From Peristeroidobacter soli (GTDB lineage: Bacteria; Pseudomonadota; Gammaproteobacteria; Steroidobacterales; Steroidobacteraceae), in contig NZ_RYEV01000005.1 of NCBI RefSeq assembly GCF_004138485.1, forward strand, positions 186,001 to 250,000: a stretch of 64,000 bases of DNA. Reading direction: 5' to 3'. Made by a program: the position numbers and the translations under genes. Positions 1-12,853 of the stretch are shown one piece after another. Below the pieces are notes generated by a model. It ran no database searches and had not been told where the DNA came from. It saw nothing but the letters and a program-made list of their open reading frames with translations. Position 1 is the stretch's first letter. Every line of letters begins with the position of its first letter.

Positions 1-32
1 ACCATGAGCAGGGGCGGCACGAACCGGCGCAT
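1..32 (-). CDS. Possible start of a divergent gene running off the left edge
   Basis: An ATG on the reverse strand at 32 opens a frame that stays open to the window edge and reads MRRFVPPLLMV, which looks like the first residues of a signal peptide. A GGAG Shine-Dalgarno-like sequence lies five bases upstream of this ATG. Only eleven codons are visible, so neither family nor reality can be established. I could not recognise the end of dnaE, which often precedes accA, on the forward strand here. Confidence 0.25.
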   Translation of the reverse strand, partial: MRRFVPPLLM

Positions 33-144
33 ATCAGCTCCGCTGTGGGGTGGCTGATGGCTGTAAACGGGCCGGCCCGGGCAACGGGGTCAAGGAGTTC
101 GAGCCGTTCAGGCGGCCGGGCGCCTGCGGGGCCGGGCGCCGCGC

Positions 145-173
145 TTGCCCTTCGTCCCGACCCCCGCTATGTT
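145..173 (+). promoter_or_regulatory. Putative sigma-70 promoter of accA
   Basis: TTGCCC at 145-150 and TATGTT at 168-173 are separated by 17 bases, each matching four of six consensus positions. Transcription would start near 180, leaving a leader of about 25 bases before the accA ATG at 205. The region 33-144 upstream is GC-rich and I see no gene in it. The assignment rests on motif match and position only. Confidence 0.35.
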
Positions 174-204
174 CGCGCCTCCGAAGGATGAGGCAACTGT
201 TTGC

Positions 205-1167
205 ATGGCAATGAATTTCCTGGACTTCGAGCAGCCGATCGCCGAATTGGAGGCGAAGATCGACGAGCTCAAGTTCGTCTCCAGCGATGCCGAGGTGAAT
301 ATCGGTGAGGAGATCGCACGTCTGCGCGCCAAGAGCCGGGCGCTGACGACCAGCATCTTCTCCAACCTCAGCCAGTGGCAGATCGCGCAGCTGGCGCGTC
401 ATCCGCAGCGGCCGTACACGCTGGATTACATCAGCACGGTGTTCACCGATTTCCAGGAACTGCACGGCGATCGCATGTATGCGGACGATCACGCCATCGT
501 CGGCGGCGTGGCTCGGCTGGACGGCCGGCCGGTGCTGCTGATCGGCCAGCAGAAGGGCCGCGACACCAAGGAGCGCGTGCGTCGTAACTACGGCATGCCC
601 AAGCCCGAGGGCTATCGCAAGGCGCTGCGCCTGATGCACATGGCCGAGCGGTTCCAGTTGCCCCTGATTACGTTCATCGACACGTCGGGCGCCTATCCCG
701 GCGTCGGCGCCGAAGAGCGCGGCCAGAGCGAGGCCATCGCCCGCAATCTGTTCGAGATGTCGACCCTGCAGGTACCCATCATCAGCGTCGTGATCGGCGA
801 GGGTGGTTCGGGTGGCGCGCTCGCCATCGGCGTGTGCGATCGTTTGCTGATGCTCCAGTACAGCATCTATTCGGTGATCTCCCCGGAGGGCTGCGCCGGC
901 ATCCTGTGGCGTAGCGGCGATAAGAAAGATCTGGCGGCCGAAGCCATGGGCGTGAGCGCCGAGCGCATCGCCAAGCTGGGCGGCATCGTCGATGAAGTGC
1001 TCAAGGAGCCGCTGGGCGGCGCGCATCGCGATCCGCAAGCCATGGCCGATACGTTGAAAGACGCGCTGCTGCGCAATCTCAACGAGTTGCAGGCCAAGCC
1101 GGTGGACCAGTTGATGAAGGCGCGCGAACAGCGCCTGCGCGGCTACGGAGTTTATAGCGTCAGCTGA
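205..1167 (+). CDS. accA: Acetyl-CoA carboxylase carboxyltransferase subunit alpha
   Basis: AccA pairs with AccD to transfer the carboxyl group from carboxybiotin-BCCP to acetyl-CoA, giving malonyl-CoA for fatty acid synthesis in the cytoplasm. The 320-residue product opens with [20 protein letters not shown], the typical AccA N-terminus, and has the crotonase-like carboxyltransferase core with the [12 protein letters not shown] glycine-rich stretch. The open frame extends upstream to 145, but family alignment and an AGGATGAGG-like ribosome site about 13 bases before support the ATG at 205 (a second ATG at 211 is also possible). tilS follows 17 bases after the stop, probably in the same operon. 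Confidence 0.95.
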   Translation: MAMNFLDFEQPIAELEAKIDELKFVSSDAEVNIGEEIARLRAKSRALTTSIFSNLSQWQIAQLARHPQRPYTLDYISTVFTDFQELHGDRMYADDHAIVGGVARLDGRPVLLIGQQKGRDTKERVRRNYGMPKPEGYRKALRLMHMAERFQLPLITFIDTSGAYPGVGAEERGQSEAIARNLFEMSTLQVPIISVVIGEGGSGGALAIGVCDRLLMLQYSIYSVISPEGCAGILWRSGDKKDLAAEAMGVSAERIAKLGGIVDEVLKEPLGGAHRDPQAMADTLKDALLRNLNELQAKPVDQLMKAREQRLRGYGVYSVS

Positions 1168-1184
1168 CGGTATTATCGTGGCTC

Positions 1185-2540
1185 ATGTTTTCTCCACGTG
1201 AGCTGCAAGATCGGCTTCGAGGCAAGAGCGGAGGCGGAGCGTTACTGCCGCCGGACGCCGCCGTTTGTGTCGCTTTCAGCGGCGGTCTCGATTCCACGGT
1301 GTTGTTACATTCCTTTGCGCGGCTCGGCTATCGAGTGCGCGCCGTTCATATCGATCACGGACTGCACGCCGACTCGATGCGGTGGCGGGACCACTGCGAG
1401 CAGCAGGCCCGAGCGTTGCAGGTTGAATTCACTTCGGTGCGTGTCGCTGTCACTGGCAGCGACGAGATCGGTTTGGAAGCCGCGGCTCGCGAGGCTCGAT
1501 ACGACGCATTCTCGAAAGAGCTGCGTCCCGGCGAATATCTACTGCTCGGCCAGCACGCCGACGATCAATTGGAAACCCTGTTGCTCGCGTTGATGCGAGG
1601 CGCGGGTGTGCTCGGGCTGAGCGGCATGCAGGTATTCGAACCGTTCGCGCGCGGCGCGCTGCTCCGGCCGCTGTGGGACTTTACTCGGGCCGAACTGGAG
1701 GCGTGGGCGAGGGCAGAAGGATTGCACTGGCTCAGCGACCCCTCCAACGACAATCACCAGCTCGATCGCAATTTCATCCGCCATCGGGTCGTGCCGGCGC
1801 TCCGCGAGCGATGGCCGGCGGCGGCACAGACAGCGCTGCGTTCCTCGCAACACTTGCAAGAGGCCTGGCGGACGCTGGAGCAGCTGGCCGCGATCGATGC
1901 CGAGCAGGCTATCGACGGCGAATGTCTCAGCGTCGCGGCGTTGGAGGCGCTCAGTCCGGAACGACGGCGGAATCTGTTGCGCTATTGGATCCGCCGGCGC
2001 GGCGCTCGGCCTCCGTCGACGCGCAAGCTGGCGGGCATCGAGCACGACATGCTCGCCGCCAGCCTGGATCGCGTTCCCTGTGTCGGCTGGGATGGCTGGG
2101 AGATGCGTCGGCATCGAGGCTGGCTGTACTGCGAGCAGCAATTGCCGCCCCTCGACACGGAGTTGACTCTGGTCTGGCCCACCCACACATCGCTGCAATT
2201 GCCGGCAAACCTCGGCACGTTACGTATCTCTCCTGGAGCGCCAGGCGGCCTGAGCGCTGCTAAGCTCCCCGCGGTGCTGTCGGTGCGGTTTCGCGCGGGC
2301 GGGGAGACGTTACAGCCCGCCGGTCACGCGATTCACCACAAGTTGAAGAAGCTGCTGCAAGCGTCGGCGATCCTGCCATGGTGGCGCGAGCGCCTGCCGC
2401 TGGTATACGCGGGCAAGCGGCTCGTCGCTGTCGGCGATTTGTGGATTGCCGACGAGTTCGCTGCGCGAGACGGCGAGCCCCCGCTCGGCATCTCGTGGGA
2501 CCAGCGCCCCGCCATCGTTGGCCGCCACCCCAACGTATAG
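1185..2540 (+). CDS. tilS: tRNA(Ile)-lysidine synthase
   Basis: TilS ligates lysine to C34 of the tRNA-Ile CAU anticodon (lysidine), switching codon reading from AUG to AUA and charging from Met to Ile. The N-terminal ATP-pyrophosphatase PP-loop SGGLDS is at residues 32-37, followed by the HIDHGL segment. A substrate-binding middle domain and a TilS C-terminal domain complete the 451-residue protein, a normal length. It sits directly behind accA, the order seen in Xanthomonas-type genomes. After it, 2541-2698 contains no gene. Confidence 0.93.
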   Translation: MFSPRELQDRLRGKSGGGALLPPDAAVCVAFSGGLDSTVLLHSFARLGYRVRAVHIDHGLHADSMRWRDHCEQQARALQVEFTSVRVAVTGSDEIGLEAAAREARYDAFSKELRPGEYLLLGQHADDQLETLLLALMRGAGVLGLSGMQVFEPFARGALLRPLWDFTRAELEAWARAEGLHWLSDPSNDNHQLDRNFIRHRVVPALRERWPAAAQTALRSSQHLQEAWRTLEQLAAIDAEQAIDGECLSVAALEALSPERRRNLLRYWIRRRGARPPSTRKLAGIEHDMLAASLDRVPCVGWDGWEMRRHRGWLYCEQQLPPLDTELTLVWPTHTSLQLPANLGTLRISPGAPGGLSAAKLPAVLSVRFRAGGETLQPAGHAIHHKLKKLLQASAILPWWRERLPLVYAGKRLVAVGDLWIADEFAARDGEPPLGISWDQRPAIVGRHPNV

Positions 2541-2614
2541 ACGATTTCTATCCTTTCTCGTCTATCCGTACGCAACGTATTGAGTTAGACTGCGCTCCCG
2601 TCGTGATTCATTGA

Positions 2615-4360
<1,746 letters not shown>

Positions 4361-4392
4361 AGCGACCCCTTTTATTTAGAGCCGGGAAGACG

Positions 4393-6515
<2,123 letters not shown>

Positions 6516-6525
6516 GTAACGACCC

Positions 6526-6918
6526 ATGAAATTCCTTGCCGCCGGCCTGGTCCTCATCCTGGTGCTGTTGCAGTACCGGTTGTGGCTGGGCGACGGCGGT
6601 ATGGGCGAGGTCCATCGGTTGCGCGCCGACATCGAGGTTCAGAAAGAACAGAACCGCGAGCTGAAGGAGCGCAATCGAACGCTGGCCGCGGAAGTGCAGG
6701 ACCTGAAGAAGGGAACTGTCGCCATCGAGGAGCGGGCGCGCACCGATCTCGGTATGGTCGGTCGCGGCGAGACCTTCTATCAGGTGGTCGAAGCCAAACC
6801 GGTCGTCCAGCCCGCGCCGGCGCCGCCGAGTGAGCCGGAAGAAGAGAGCGGTGGCGGCAGCTCGCGCGGCAACAGTCCGGCCAGCGTCATTCAGGCCCGC
6901 TCGCCGAATAAAGACTAG
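6526..6918 (+). CDS. ftsB: Cell division protein FtsB
   Basis: FtsB is a single-pass inner-membrane protein that links FtsQ and FtsL in the divisome. The 130-residue protein has one membrane helix at about residues 3-20, the LQYRLWLGDGG motif just after it, a periplasmic coiled coil at about 28-65 and a conserved IEERARTDLGMV segment. The C-terminal 40 residues are Pro/Glu/Ser-rich and longer than in E. coli FtsB (103 aa). The gene begins 10 bases after eno and precedes ispD, its usual position. Confidence 0.9.
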   Translation: MKFLAAGLVLILVLLQYRLWLGDGGMGEVHRLRADIEVQKEQNRELKERNRTLAAEVQDLKKGTVAIEERARTDLGMVGRGETFYQVVEAKPVVQPAPAPPSEPEEESGGGSSRGNSPASVIQARSPNKD

Positions 6919-6970
6919 CGACAAACTCGGGTACAGAATGTAACCGCGCCGCCTTTGGCAACTCGCCCGA

Positions 6971-6995
6971 GGGTCGCGGCAGCATGCCCGATCCC
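6971..6995 (+). repeat. Copy 1 of a 25-bp intergenic repeat
   Basis: In the ftsB-ispD gap the sequence GGTCGCGGCAGCATGCCCG and flanking bases match 22 of 25 positions at 61014-61038, between rluC and maf. Both copies end in ATGCCCGATCCC and lie in non-coding DNA with a similar GCCGCC-containing stretch just upstream. It could be a dispersed palindromic repeat or a shared regulatory site; two copies are too few to decide. Confidence 0.35.
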
Positions 6996-7028
6996 GAGTT
7001 TTGATGAGCACGTTTCTGAGGTTCTCGT

Positions 7029-7730
7029 TTGGATAGGAGATTCTGGGTCGTCGTGCCCGCGGCCGGCAGTGCCCGCCGTATGGGGGCCGCTGTGCCCAAA
7101 CAATATCTGCCGCTGGCCGGCCGCACGGTGATCGAATGGTCGCTGGCGCCGTTCCTGGCGCACGCGCGTACGGCTGGCATCGTCGTGGCGTTGTCGGCGG
7201 ACGATCAGCGCTGGTCGCAAACCACGCTCGCAGGCGATGCGAAGATCGCTACCACCATTGGTGGCTCGGAGCGCATGGACTCGGTGCTCGCCGGTTTGCG
7301 CGCGTTGCAGGGGCGCGCAGCGCCCGATGATTGGGTGCTGGTGCACGATGCCGCTCGGCCATGCCTGTCTGCAATCGATCTCGATCGTTTGCTGACTGAG
7401 CTGGACGGCGACGCGGCGGGTGGGCTGCTGGCCGCGCCCGTCGTCGATACATTGAAGCGCGCCGACGAAGGCGGGCGGGTTTCGCAAACAGTGGCGAGAG
7501 ATAGACTCTGGCGGGCGCTGACGCCGCAGATGTTTCGCTACGTCGTCTTGCAGCGGGCCTTGGAGAATGCGCAGGCGAAAGCGGTCGCCGTCACCGACGA
7601 GGCGCAGGCGGTCGAGTCGCTGGGATTGCAACCCAAGCTGGTCGCGGGCGACGCGGACAATATCAAGATCACGTTGCCCGAGGATCTGTCGCGAGCCGAG
7701 CGCATTTTGAGATCACGGAGCGCACCATGA
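7029..7730 (+). CDS. ispD: 2-C-methyl-D-erythritol 4-phosphate cytidylyltransferase
   Basis: IspD transfers CMP from CTP to MEP, the third step of the non-mevalonate isoprenoid pathway. The 233-residue product has the nucleotidyltransferase signature [17 protein letters not shown] near residue 10 and the VHDAARPC segment in the middle. The start is TTG at 7029; no in-frame ATG or GTG lies before the signature, and CTGAGG seven bases upstream serves as a ribosome site. Its stop overlaps the ispF start (ATGA), so the two successive pathway enzymes are coupled. Confidence 0.94.
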   Translation: MDRRFWVVVPAAGSARRMGAAVPKQYLPLAGRTVIEWSLAPFLAHARTAGIVVALSADDQRWSQTTLAGDAKIATTIGGSERMDSVLAGLRALQGRAAPDDWVLVHDAARPCLSAIDLDRLLTELDGDAAGGLLAAPVVDTLKRADEGGRVSQTVARDRLWRALTPQMFRYVVLQRALENAQAKAVAVTDEAQAVESLGLQPKLVAGDADNIKITLPEDLSRAERILRSRSAP

Positions 7731-8218
7731 CTTCACAACTTCGTATCGGGCAGGGGTACGACGTTCACGCCTTCACCGCCGGCGATCACGTCACGCTCGG
7801 TGGCGTAAAGATTCCTCATACGCACGGCATCCTCGCCCACTCGGATGGCGACGTGTTGTTACATGCGCTCTGCGACGCGTTGCTTGGCGCGGCCGGGCTC
7901 GGCGACATCGGCATGCACTTTCCCGATACCGAGGCGCGTTGGAAAGGTGCGGACAGTCGTGCGTTCGTGCGTCACGTTCGCGACCTGCTGAAGGTGAGCG
8001 ACTTCGTGGTCGTGAACGTCGATACGACCGTCATTTGCGAAACGCCGCGTCTCGGCAAATATCGCGAGGCGATGCGCGCCAATATCGCCGCCGACCTCGG
8101 CATCAATATCACTCGTGTGAACATCAAAGCCACGACCAGCGAGAAAATGGGCTTCATCGGCCGCGCCGAAGGTCTCGCCTGTCAGGCCATTGCATTGATC
8201 GAGCATATCTCTGGATGA
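7727..8218 (+). CDS. ispF: 2-C-methyl-D-erythritol 2,4-cyclodiphosphate synthase
   Basis: IspF cyclises CDP-ME 2-phosphate to MEcPP, releasing CMP, in the non-mevalonate isoprenoid pathway. The 163-residue protein has the metal-binding GYDVHAF motif at residues 10-16, the [17 protein letters not shown] segment and the C-terminal [11 protein letters not shown](A)EG signature. It overlaps ispD upstream and truD downstream by ATGA junctions. The intervening IspE step is not encoded in this window. Confidence 0.96.
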   Translation: MTSQLRIGQGYDVHAFTAGDHVTLGGVKIPHTHGILAHSDGDVLLHALCDALLGAAGLGDIGMHFPDTEARWKGADSRAFVRHVRDLLKVSDFVVVNVDTTVICETPRLGKYREAMRANIAADLGINITRVNIKATTSEKMGFIGRAEGLACQAIALIEHISG

Positions 8219-9267
8219 GTTTCGTCGACTTCATGACTCTGCCGTGCGCTCACGGTGGACCGGCCGGCAGTGCGCGCTTGCGTGTTACGCCTGAAGATTT
8301 CGTCGTGCGCGAATGGCTCGGCTTCGAGGCCGACGGCGAGGGCGATCATCTGCTGTTGAAAGTGCGCAAGCGCGGCGCGAACACGATGTGGGTCGCCAAG
8401 CAGCTCGCACGAATCGGCAAGATCCATCCGCGCGATGTCGGCTTCGCGGGCTTGAAAGATCGGGACGCGGTCGCGGAGCAGGCATTCACCGTGCCCGGGC
8501 GCTCAGCGGTTCCCAATTGGCTCGGTATTACTGGGGATGGCTTCGAAGTCATCGGTGCCGAGCGTACGCGTCGCAAGCTCAAGCGGGGCGCGTTGAAGGG
8601 CAATGATTTCGACATCGTGCTGCGTGAATTCTCAGGCGACCTGGCCGTGCTCGAGCAGCGGTTGCAAACGCTCGCGGTGGCGGGCACGCCCAACTATTTC
8701 GGACCGCAGCGCTTCGGTCACAACGGCTCCAACATCGCCAGCGCGCTCGCCTGGTTCGAGGGCGGTCCGGCGCCGGAGCGCGCGGAGCGGGGCTTTGCGC
8801 TATCGGCCGCGCGCTCGGTGATTTTCAATGCGGTGCTTGCCGAGCGCATCAACTCGGGCTCGTGGAATCGATTGCTCGACGGTGACGTCGTGAATCTGAA
8901 CGGCAGCGGCAGCTTCTTTCTCGCCGAAACCGTCGACGACACGTTGCGTGACCGTTGCCAGCAACTCGACGTGCATCCGACCGGGCCGATGTGGCACGGG
9001 GATGATCTGCTATCGAAGGGCGCGACCGCGGCGCTGGAGCTGCGGACGGCTCAGAAATACGCCGTGCTCTCGGCGGGTTTGTCGAAGGCGCGATTGGAAC
9101 CTGAACGCCGTCCGCTACGCGTGCCTGTACGTGAACTGAAATGGCGCATCGAAGGGGCGGACGTGCATCTGCAGTTTCGATTGCAGCGAGGCTCGTTCGC
9201 CACCGGCGTGCTTCACGAGCTGATCAGCAATGCGTTCCAGGCCGAGACGCCGGAAGCCGATGTTTAG
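8215..9267 (+). CDS. truD: tRNA pseudouridine(13) synthase TruD
   Basis: TruD isomerises U13 of tRNA-Glu to pseudouridine. The 350-residue protein shows the family motif [14 protein letters not shown] with the catalytic Asp, the N-terminal FVVREW segment and the [14 protein letters not shown] signature that closes the first half of the catalytic domain. The ATG at 8215 overlaps the ispF stop; a longer open frame into ispF is not family-like. ispF-truD-surE is a conserved gammaproteobacterial order, here interrupted by a reverse Smr gene. Confidence 0.93.
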   Translation: MSFVDFMTLPCAHGGPAGSARLRVTPEDFVVREWLGFEADGEGDHLLLKVRKRGANTMWVAKQLARIGKIHPRDVGFAGLKDRDAVAEQAFTVPGRSAVPNWLGITGDGFEVIGAERTRRKLKRGALKGNDFDIVLREFSGDLAVLEQRLQTLAVAGTPNYFGPQRFGHNGSNIASALAWFEGGPAPERAERGFALSAARSVIFNAVLAERINSGSWNRLLDGDVVNLNGSGSFFLAETVDDTLRDRCQQLDVHPTGPMWHGDDLLSKGATAALELRTAQKYAVLSAGLSKARLEPERRPLRVPVRELKWRIEGADVHLQFRLQRGSFATGVLHELISNAFQAETPEADV

Positions 9268-9283
9268 AATGCTCTACCGACGT

Positions 9284-9820
9284 TTACTTCGTTCGCAGCA
9301 GCACGTAGACGGCGCCACTGCCGCCATCGACATGTCGGGCCGAGCCGAAGGCCTGGATGTTGTCGATCCGCTGCAGCCATTGATTGACGACGTTCTTCAG
9401 CACCGGACCGCGCGGTCCGGAGCCCCGGCCCTTGCCGTGAATGATGCGGACACAGCTGGAGCGCCGGTTCACCGCCTCGGTGAGGAATTCGCGCATGGCC
9501 GCTTTGGCCTCGGCGCCCGTCATGCCGTGGAGGTCGAGCTCGGCGTCGACCGTATAGTGACCCCGGCGCAGCTTGAGCAGAACCCCTTCGGGGATGTGCG
9601 GCCGGCGGAAGCTCAGCTCATCGCCAGTCGCGAGCATCGCCTCGTCACTGGGCGGCAGCAGGCTCTCCTTCAGGACCTCCTGCTGATCGGCACGCGTAAA
9701 GCGTGCGCGCGGCGGCGGTTTGGGCGCCGATGGCGGCCGCTTATCGGCATTTCGCAAGCGGCGCACGTCGCGCATCGCCTCGCGGAAGGTCAGATTGTCC
9801 TCGTCCCGATCGTCGCTCAC
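9284..9820 (-). CDS. Smr/MutS2-type endonuclease domain protein
   Basis: This 178-residue protein carries a C-terminal Smr domain: LDLHGMTGAEAK at about residues 95-106 and IIHGKGRGSGP at about 128-138, followed by a C-terminal alpha/beta stretch. Stand-alone Smr proteins (E. coli YdaL/SmrA, YfcN/SmrB) are nucleases; SmrB cleaves mRNA at collided ribosomes. The basic, Pro-rich N-terminal half could contact nucleic acid or the ribosome. The start is GTG. The gene is convergent with truD (16 bases apart) and divergent from surE (86 bases). Whether it is SmrA- or SmrB-like cannot be decided from sequence alone. Confidence 0.85.
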   Translation of the reverse strand: MSDDRDEDNLTFREAMRDVRRLRNADKRPPSAPKPPPRARFTRADQQEVLKESLLPPSDEAMLATGDELSFRRPHIPEGVLLKLRRGHYTVDAELDLHGMTGAEAKAAMREFLTEAVNRRSSCVRIIHGKGRGSGPRGPVLKNVVNQWLQRIDNIQAFGSARHVDGGSGAVYVLLRTK

Positions 9821-9906
9821 CCGGTACTCCAGCGCTCGACTTGGCTCGCAATGAAGTTGAAGCGCGGATTCCAGTATAGTTCCGCGCCGCCAGCTTTCAT
9901 GAATTC

Positions 9907-10674
9907 ATGAAGATCCTTCTCAGCAATGACGACGGCTACCGCGCCGAGGGCCTGCGTGCCCTGGGTGAAGCGCTTGCGCCGCTCGCAGACATTACCGTGG
10001 TCGCGCCCGACCGCAACCGCAGCGGTGCCAGTAACTCACTGACGCTGGACATGCCCTTGCGCGTGCACCCGTTCGAGGAACGCAAATTCCTGGTCGTCAA
10101 CGGCACGCCCACCGATTGCGTCCACCTGGCGGTCTCCGGACTGTTCGAGGGCGAGAGCGACTTCGACATGGTGGTCTCCGGGGTCAATGACGGAGCCAAC
10201 CTGGGCGACGACGTGATCTATTCGGGTACGGTCGCCGCCGCCATCGAGGGCCGCTTCCTGGGTCTGCCGGCCATCGCGGTGTCGCTGGTCATGCAGCCGG
10301 ACTCCGGCCGCCACTTCGAGACCGCGGCGCGCGTCGCCGCCGAGATGGTGATGCGCATTCAGCGTTCGCCGCTGCATCAGGCGACCATCCTGAACGTGAA
10401 CGTGCCGGATGTTCCCTACGATCAGTTGCGGGGCTATCAAGCGACGCGCCTGGGTTTCCGGCATCGCTCCGATCCCATCGTGAAGATGGCCGACCCGCGT
10501 GGCCGTCCCGTGTATTGGGTCGGGCCCGCCGGCGGCAGTCAGGACTCGGGGCCGGGCACCGACTTCCATGCGGTCGCGAACAACTATGTGTCGGTGACGC
10601 CGTTGCAGATCGATCTCACACGTCATTCGATGCTCGAGGACATGAGCAACTGGCTGCGGGGACGCGCTGAATGA
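9907..10674 (+). CDS. surE: 5'/3'-nucleotidase SurE
   Basis: SurE is a divalent-metal-dependent nucleoside 5'/3'-monophosphate phosphatase linked to stationary-phase survival. The 255-residue protein begins [16 protein letters not shown], with the metal-binding Asp pair at residues 8-9, and has the [19 protein letters not shown] motif in the middle. It is translationally coupled to pcm (ATGA at 10671-10674), and nlpD follows, the conserved surE-pcm-nlpD stress operon. Confidence 0.96.
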   Translation: MKILLSNDDGYRAEGLRALGEALAPLADITVVAPDRNRSGASNSLTLDMPLRVHPFEERKFLVVNGTPTDCVHLAVSGLFEGESDFDMVVSGVNDGANLGDDVIYSGTVAAAIEGRFLGLPAIAVSLVMQPDSGRHFETAARVAAEMVMRIQRSPLHQATILNVNVPDVPYDQLRGYQATRLGFRHRSDPIVKMADPRGRPVYWVGPAGGSQDSGPGTDFHAVANNYVSVTPLQIDLTRHSMLEDMSNWLRGRAE

Positions 10675-11372
10675 AGCCACCCGCGCCACCGAAGAACAAC
10701 ACCAGCAGTCGGGCCGGCATCGGCATGACATCGGCGCGCACCCGCGAACGTCTGGTGCAGCGGCTGCGCGATCAAGGCATCGTCAATGCAGCGGTGCTCG
10801 ATCAGATTCGCAATGTGCCGCGTCATCTGTTCGTCGATGAAGCGCTCGCCACGCGTGCCTACGAAGATACCGCGCTGCCGATTGGCCACGGCCAGACGAT
10901 CTCACAACCGTTCGTGGTCGCGCGCATGACCGAAGCGCTGATCGAAGCGGGCACGCCGGGCAAGGTGCTGGAGATCGGCACCGGCTGCGGTTATCAAACG
11001 GCGGTGATGTCGCCGCTGGTGCGATTCATCTACAGCATCGAACGCATCGGTGCCTTGCAGGAGCGCGCGCGGCAACGCTTGCGGGAACTGAATATCTCCA
11101 ATGTCCATTTACGTCACGGCGACGGCTTTCAGGGCTGGAGCGGGCATGCGCCGTACGACGCCATTCTGATGGCGGCCGCGCCGCTCGCGATTCCGGATGT
11201 ATTGTTTCAACAGCTGGCGCCGGGCGGTCGGCTGATCGCGCCGGTGGGGCCGGAGGGGCGCCAGCAACTGGTGCGTATCACTCGCCGCGTCGATGAACGT
11301 CGCGGCGACGAATTTCACAAGGAGACGCTGGGGTTGGTCAGTTTCGTGCCATTGCTCAAGGGTCTGAACTGA
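10671..11372 (+). CDS. pcm: Protein-L-isoaspartate O-methyltransferase
   Basis: Pcm methylates L-isoaspartyl residues that form in ageing proteins, starting their repair to aspartate, with S-adenosylmethionine as donor. The 233-residue protein has the SAM-binding motif [13 protein letters not shown] in the middle, the PCMT signature around [15 protein letters not shown], and the FVPLLKG-type C-terminus. An N-terminal extension of about 20 Pro/Ser/Asn-rich residues precedes the fold. It sits between surE and nlpD with overlapping junctions on both sides. Confidence 0.94.
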   Translation: MKPPAPPKNNTSSRAGIGMTSARTRERLVQRLRDQGIVNAAVLDQIRNVPRHLFVDEALATRAYEDTALPIGHGQTISQPFVVARMTEALIEAGTPGKVLEIGTGCGYQTAVMSPLVRFIYSIERIGALQERARQRLRELNISNVHLRHGDGFQGWSGHAPYDAILMAAAPLAIPDVLFQQLAPGGRLIAPVGPEGRQQLVRITRRVDERRGDEFHKETLGLVSFVPLLKGLN

Positions 11373-12058
11373 TCAGGGGGCTCGCGCCGTGGTTGCTCGC
11401 GCTGGCCCTGCTGGCTGGTTGCGCGTCCACGCCGGAGCGGGGCGGGACCTACACCGTCAAGCGCGGCGACACCCTGTACTCCATCGCGTTTCGTCACAAG
11501 CTCGATTACAGGGATCTGGCGCGCTGGAACAACATCGGCCGGGATTATGTGATTTATCCGGGCCAGACGTTGCGCCTGTCCGCCTCGGGGAAGGGCAGTG
11601 CGCGAACCGCATCGTCGACACCCAGGGCGACGACTCCCGCCAGGAAAGCGCCGCCGGCGCCTCGACAGCCTGCGATCCCGACCGGGCCACCCGTGAAGTG
11701 GCAATGGCCGGTGAGCGGTGGAACAGCGACGCTCACTTCGCGTCCCAACGGCGGCCAGGGTCTGATGATCGCGGGAAAATCGGGTGACGACGTGCGCGCC
11801 GCCGGGCCGGGCCGCGTCGTGTACACGGGCTCCGGGCTGCTGGGTTACGGCCAGCTCATCATCGTTAAGCACAATGAAACGTACCTGAGTGCCTACGGAC
11901 ATTTGCAATCGGTGCTGATCCAGGAGGGCGACGCGGTCACGGCCGGGCAGCGCATCGCGACCATGGGCAACGGGCCGCAGGGCTCGCCGCAGCTGTATTT
12001 CGAGATCCGGATCAATGGCACGCCCGGCAATCCGTTGAGCTTGCTGCCGCAACGTTGA
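11369..12058 (+). CDS. nlpD: NlpD-like lipoprotein (LysM and degenerate LytM domains)
   Basis: NlpD-type lipoproteins activate periplasmic amidases (AmiC) for daughter-cell separation. The protein has a LysM domain ([14 protein letters not shown] onward), a Pro/Thr/Ala linker and a C-terminal M23/LytM domain. The M23 metal ligands are missing: GLMIAG stands where active enzymes have the HxxxD-type motif and LYFEIR replaces LHFEIR, so an activator role is likelier than hydrolysis. The first ATG/GTG/TTG (TTG 11393) leaves only nine residues before the lipobox LLAGC, too short to export. A CTG at 11369, overlapping the pcm stop with AAGG seven bases upstream, gives a proper signal peptide, so I place the start there. 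rpoS, which usually follows nlpD, is absent. Confidence 0.88.
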   Translation: MIRGLAPWLLALALLAGCASTPERGGTYTVKRGDTLYSIAFRHKLDYRDLARWNNIGRDYVIYPGQTLRLSASGKGSARTASSTPRATTPARKAPPAPRQPAIPTGPPVKWQWPVSGGTATLTSRPNGGQGLMIAGKSGDDVRAAGPGRVVYTGSGLLGYGQLIIVKHNETYLSAYGHLQSVLIQEGDAVTAGQRIATMGNGPQGSPQLYFEIRINGTPGNPLSLLPQR

Positions 12059-12214
12059 GGGAGAAACCGTCCCCCGACCCGTCTGGCCCGATGATTGCAG
12101 TCGAGATGACGGTTCGGCCCCTCGCACTTTCGCGAAGCGAACAATAGTTGCGCGATCCGCGATGGTGTGTCTAAATCCGCCCCCATTGTGAGTCGGCAAT
12201 TCCGGACACCCTCA

Positions 12215-12406
12215 CAGGGCGACCGGGAGAAGACGCGGGGGCGGAGGGGGATTCGAGGAAACAGCGCGAAGAAGAACAAAAGCAAAAGAAAAAGAATATT
12301 CCGTCAGGCGACGACTCCAGTGGAGCGGCCAGGCGAGTTGGGTCGAACGATCTTCAGTCCCTCGCGTCTTCTCCCGGTCACCTTGGTTTACAGGGTGACC
12401 GGGAGA
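12215..12406. repeat. Intergenic inverted-repeat element after nlpD
   Basis: The 378-base gap 12059-12436 has no convincing gene. It holds three related copies of ACAGGGYGACCGGGAGA: 12215-12230 and 12391-12406 forward, and a reverse copy at 12370-12382. GACCGGGAGAAGACGCG (12221-12237) is perfectly inverted at 12363-12379, and TCTCCCGGTCACC (12370-12382) pairs with 12394-12406 across an 11-base loop. The second hairpin could terminate or stabilise the surE-pcm-nlpD transcript, though no clear T-run follows. An A-rich purine tract (about 12268-12300) lies between the arms. Confidence 0.55.
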
Positions 12407-12436
12407 TGTTCTTCCTCTAGTTAGATTTTCTTGGTT

Positions 12437-12814
12437 CTAACTGTTTCTGAGCAACAGCGCCGCCACCACGGTGCGTCCCTCGCTTGCCAGGATGTTATAG
12501 GTGCGGCACGCCGCGCCGATCTCCATCACCTCGCAACCGATCCCCCGCGACATCACCGCGCCCAGCACTTCGGGCGCGGGAAATTCCTGTTTCGGTCCCG
12601 TGCCGATGATGATCACTTCCGGCTTCATCGCGATCGCCGCCTGCAGATCCTCGAGCGACAGCTCGGCGACGGTTTGCGGACGCCAGTCGCTGACCAGCCG
12701 ATCCGCTGTCACCAGGCAGCTCGCCTGGAGCACGGTCTCGCCGATGCGGACCTCGCCGGGGGCGTAGGAGCGGATCATGTTGATGCCCGCAATTTTCTCG
12801 TCGGTCAGTTTCAT
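12437..12814 (-). CDS. Mth938-like domain protein (DUF498 family)
   Basis: This 125-residue protein belongs to the Mth938/NDUFAF3-like family (PF04430): PEVIIIGTGPKQEFP, then a GCEVMEIGAACRTYNILASEGR segment are typical. Bacterial members have unknown function; the eukaryotic relative NDUFAF3 helps assemble complex I. It is read opposite to nlpD and divergent from the rpfE-like gene with a 39-base gap, so their promoters must overlap or lie inside the neighbouring coding regions. Confidence 0.85.
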   Translation of the reverse strand: MKLTDEKIAGINMIRSYAPGEVRIGETVLQASCLVTADRLVSDWRPQTVAELSLEDLQAAIAMKPEVIIIGTGPKQEFPAPEVLGAVMSRGIGCEVMEIGAACRTYNILASEGRTVVAALLLRNS

Positions 12815-12853
12815 TCGGCTACCATAGCGCAGGTCGTCGCCGCCGCGCAGAAG

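Noticed and set aside
1-190. dnaE 3' end preceding accA
   Set aside because: dnaE often precedes accA, but none of the forward frames in this stretch resembles a DnaE C-terminus.
12167-12424. 85-codon frame (GTG start) in the nlpD downstream gap
   Set aside because: Its translation is dominated by Lys/Arg from the A-rich tract, and it runs through the inverted repeats. No ribosome site or homology is recognised.
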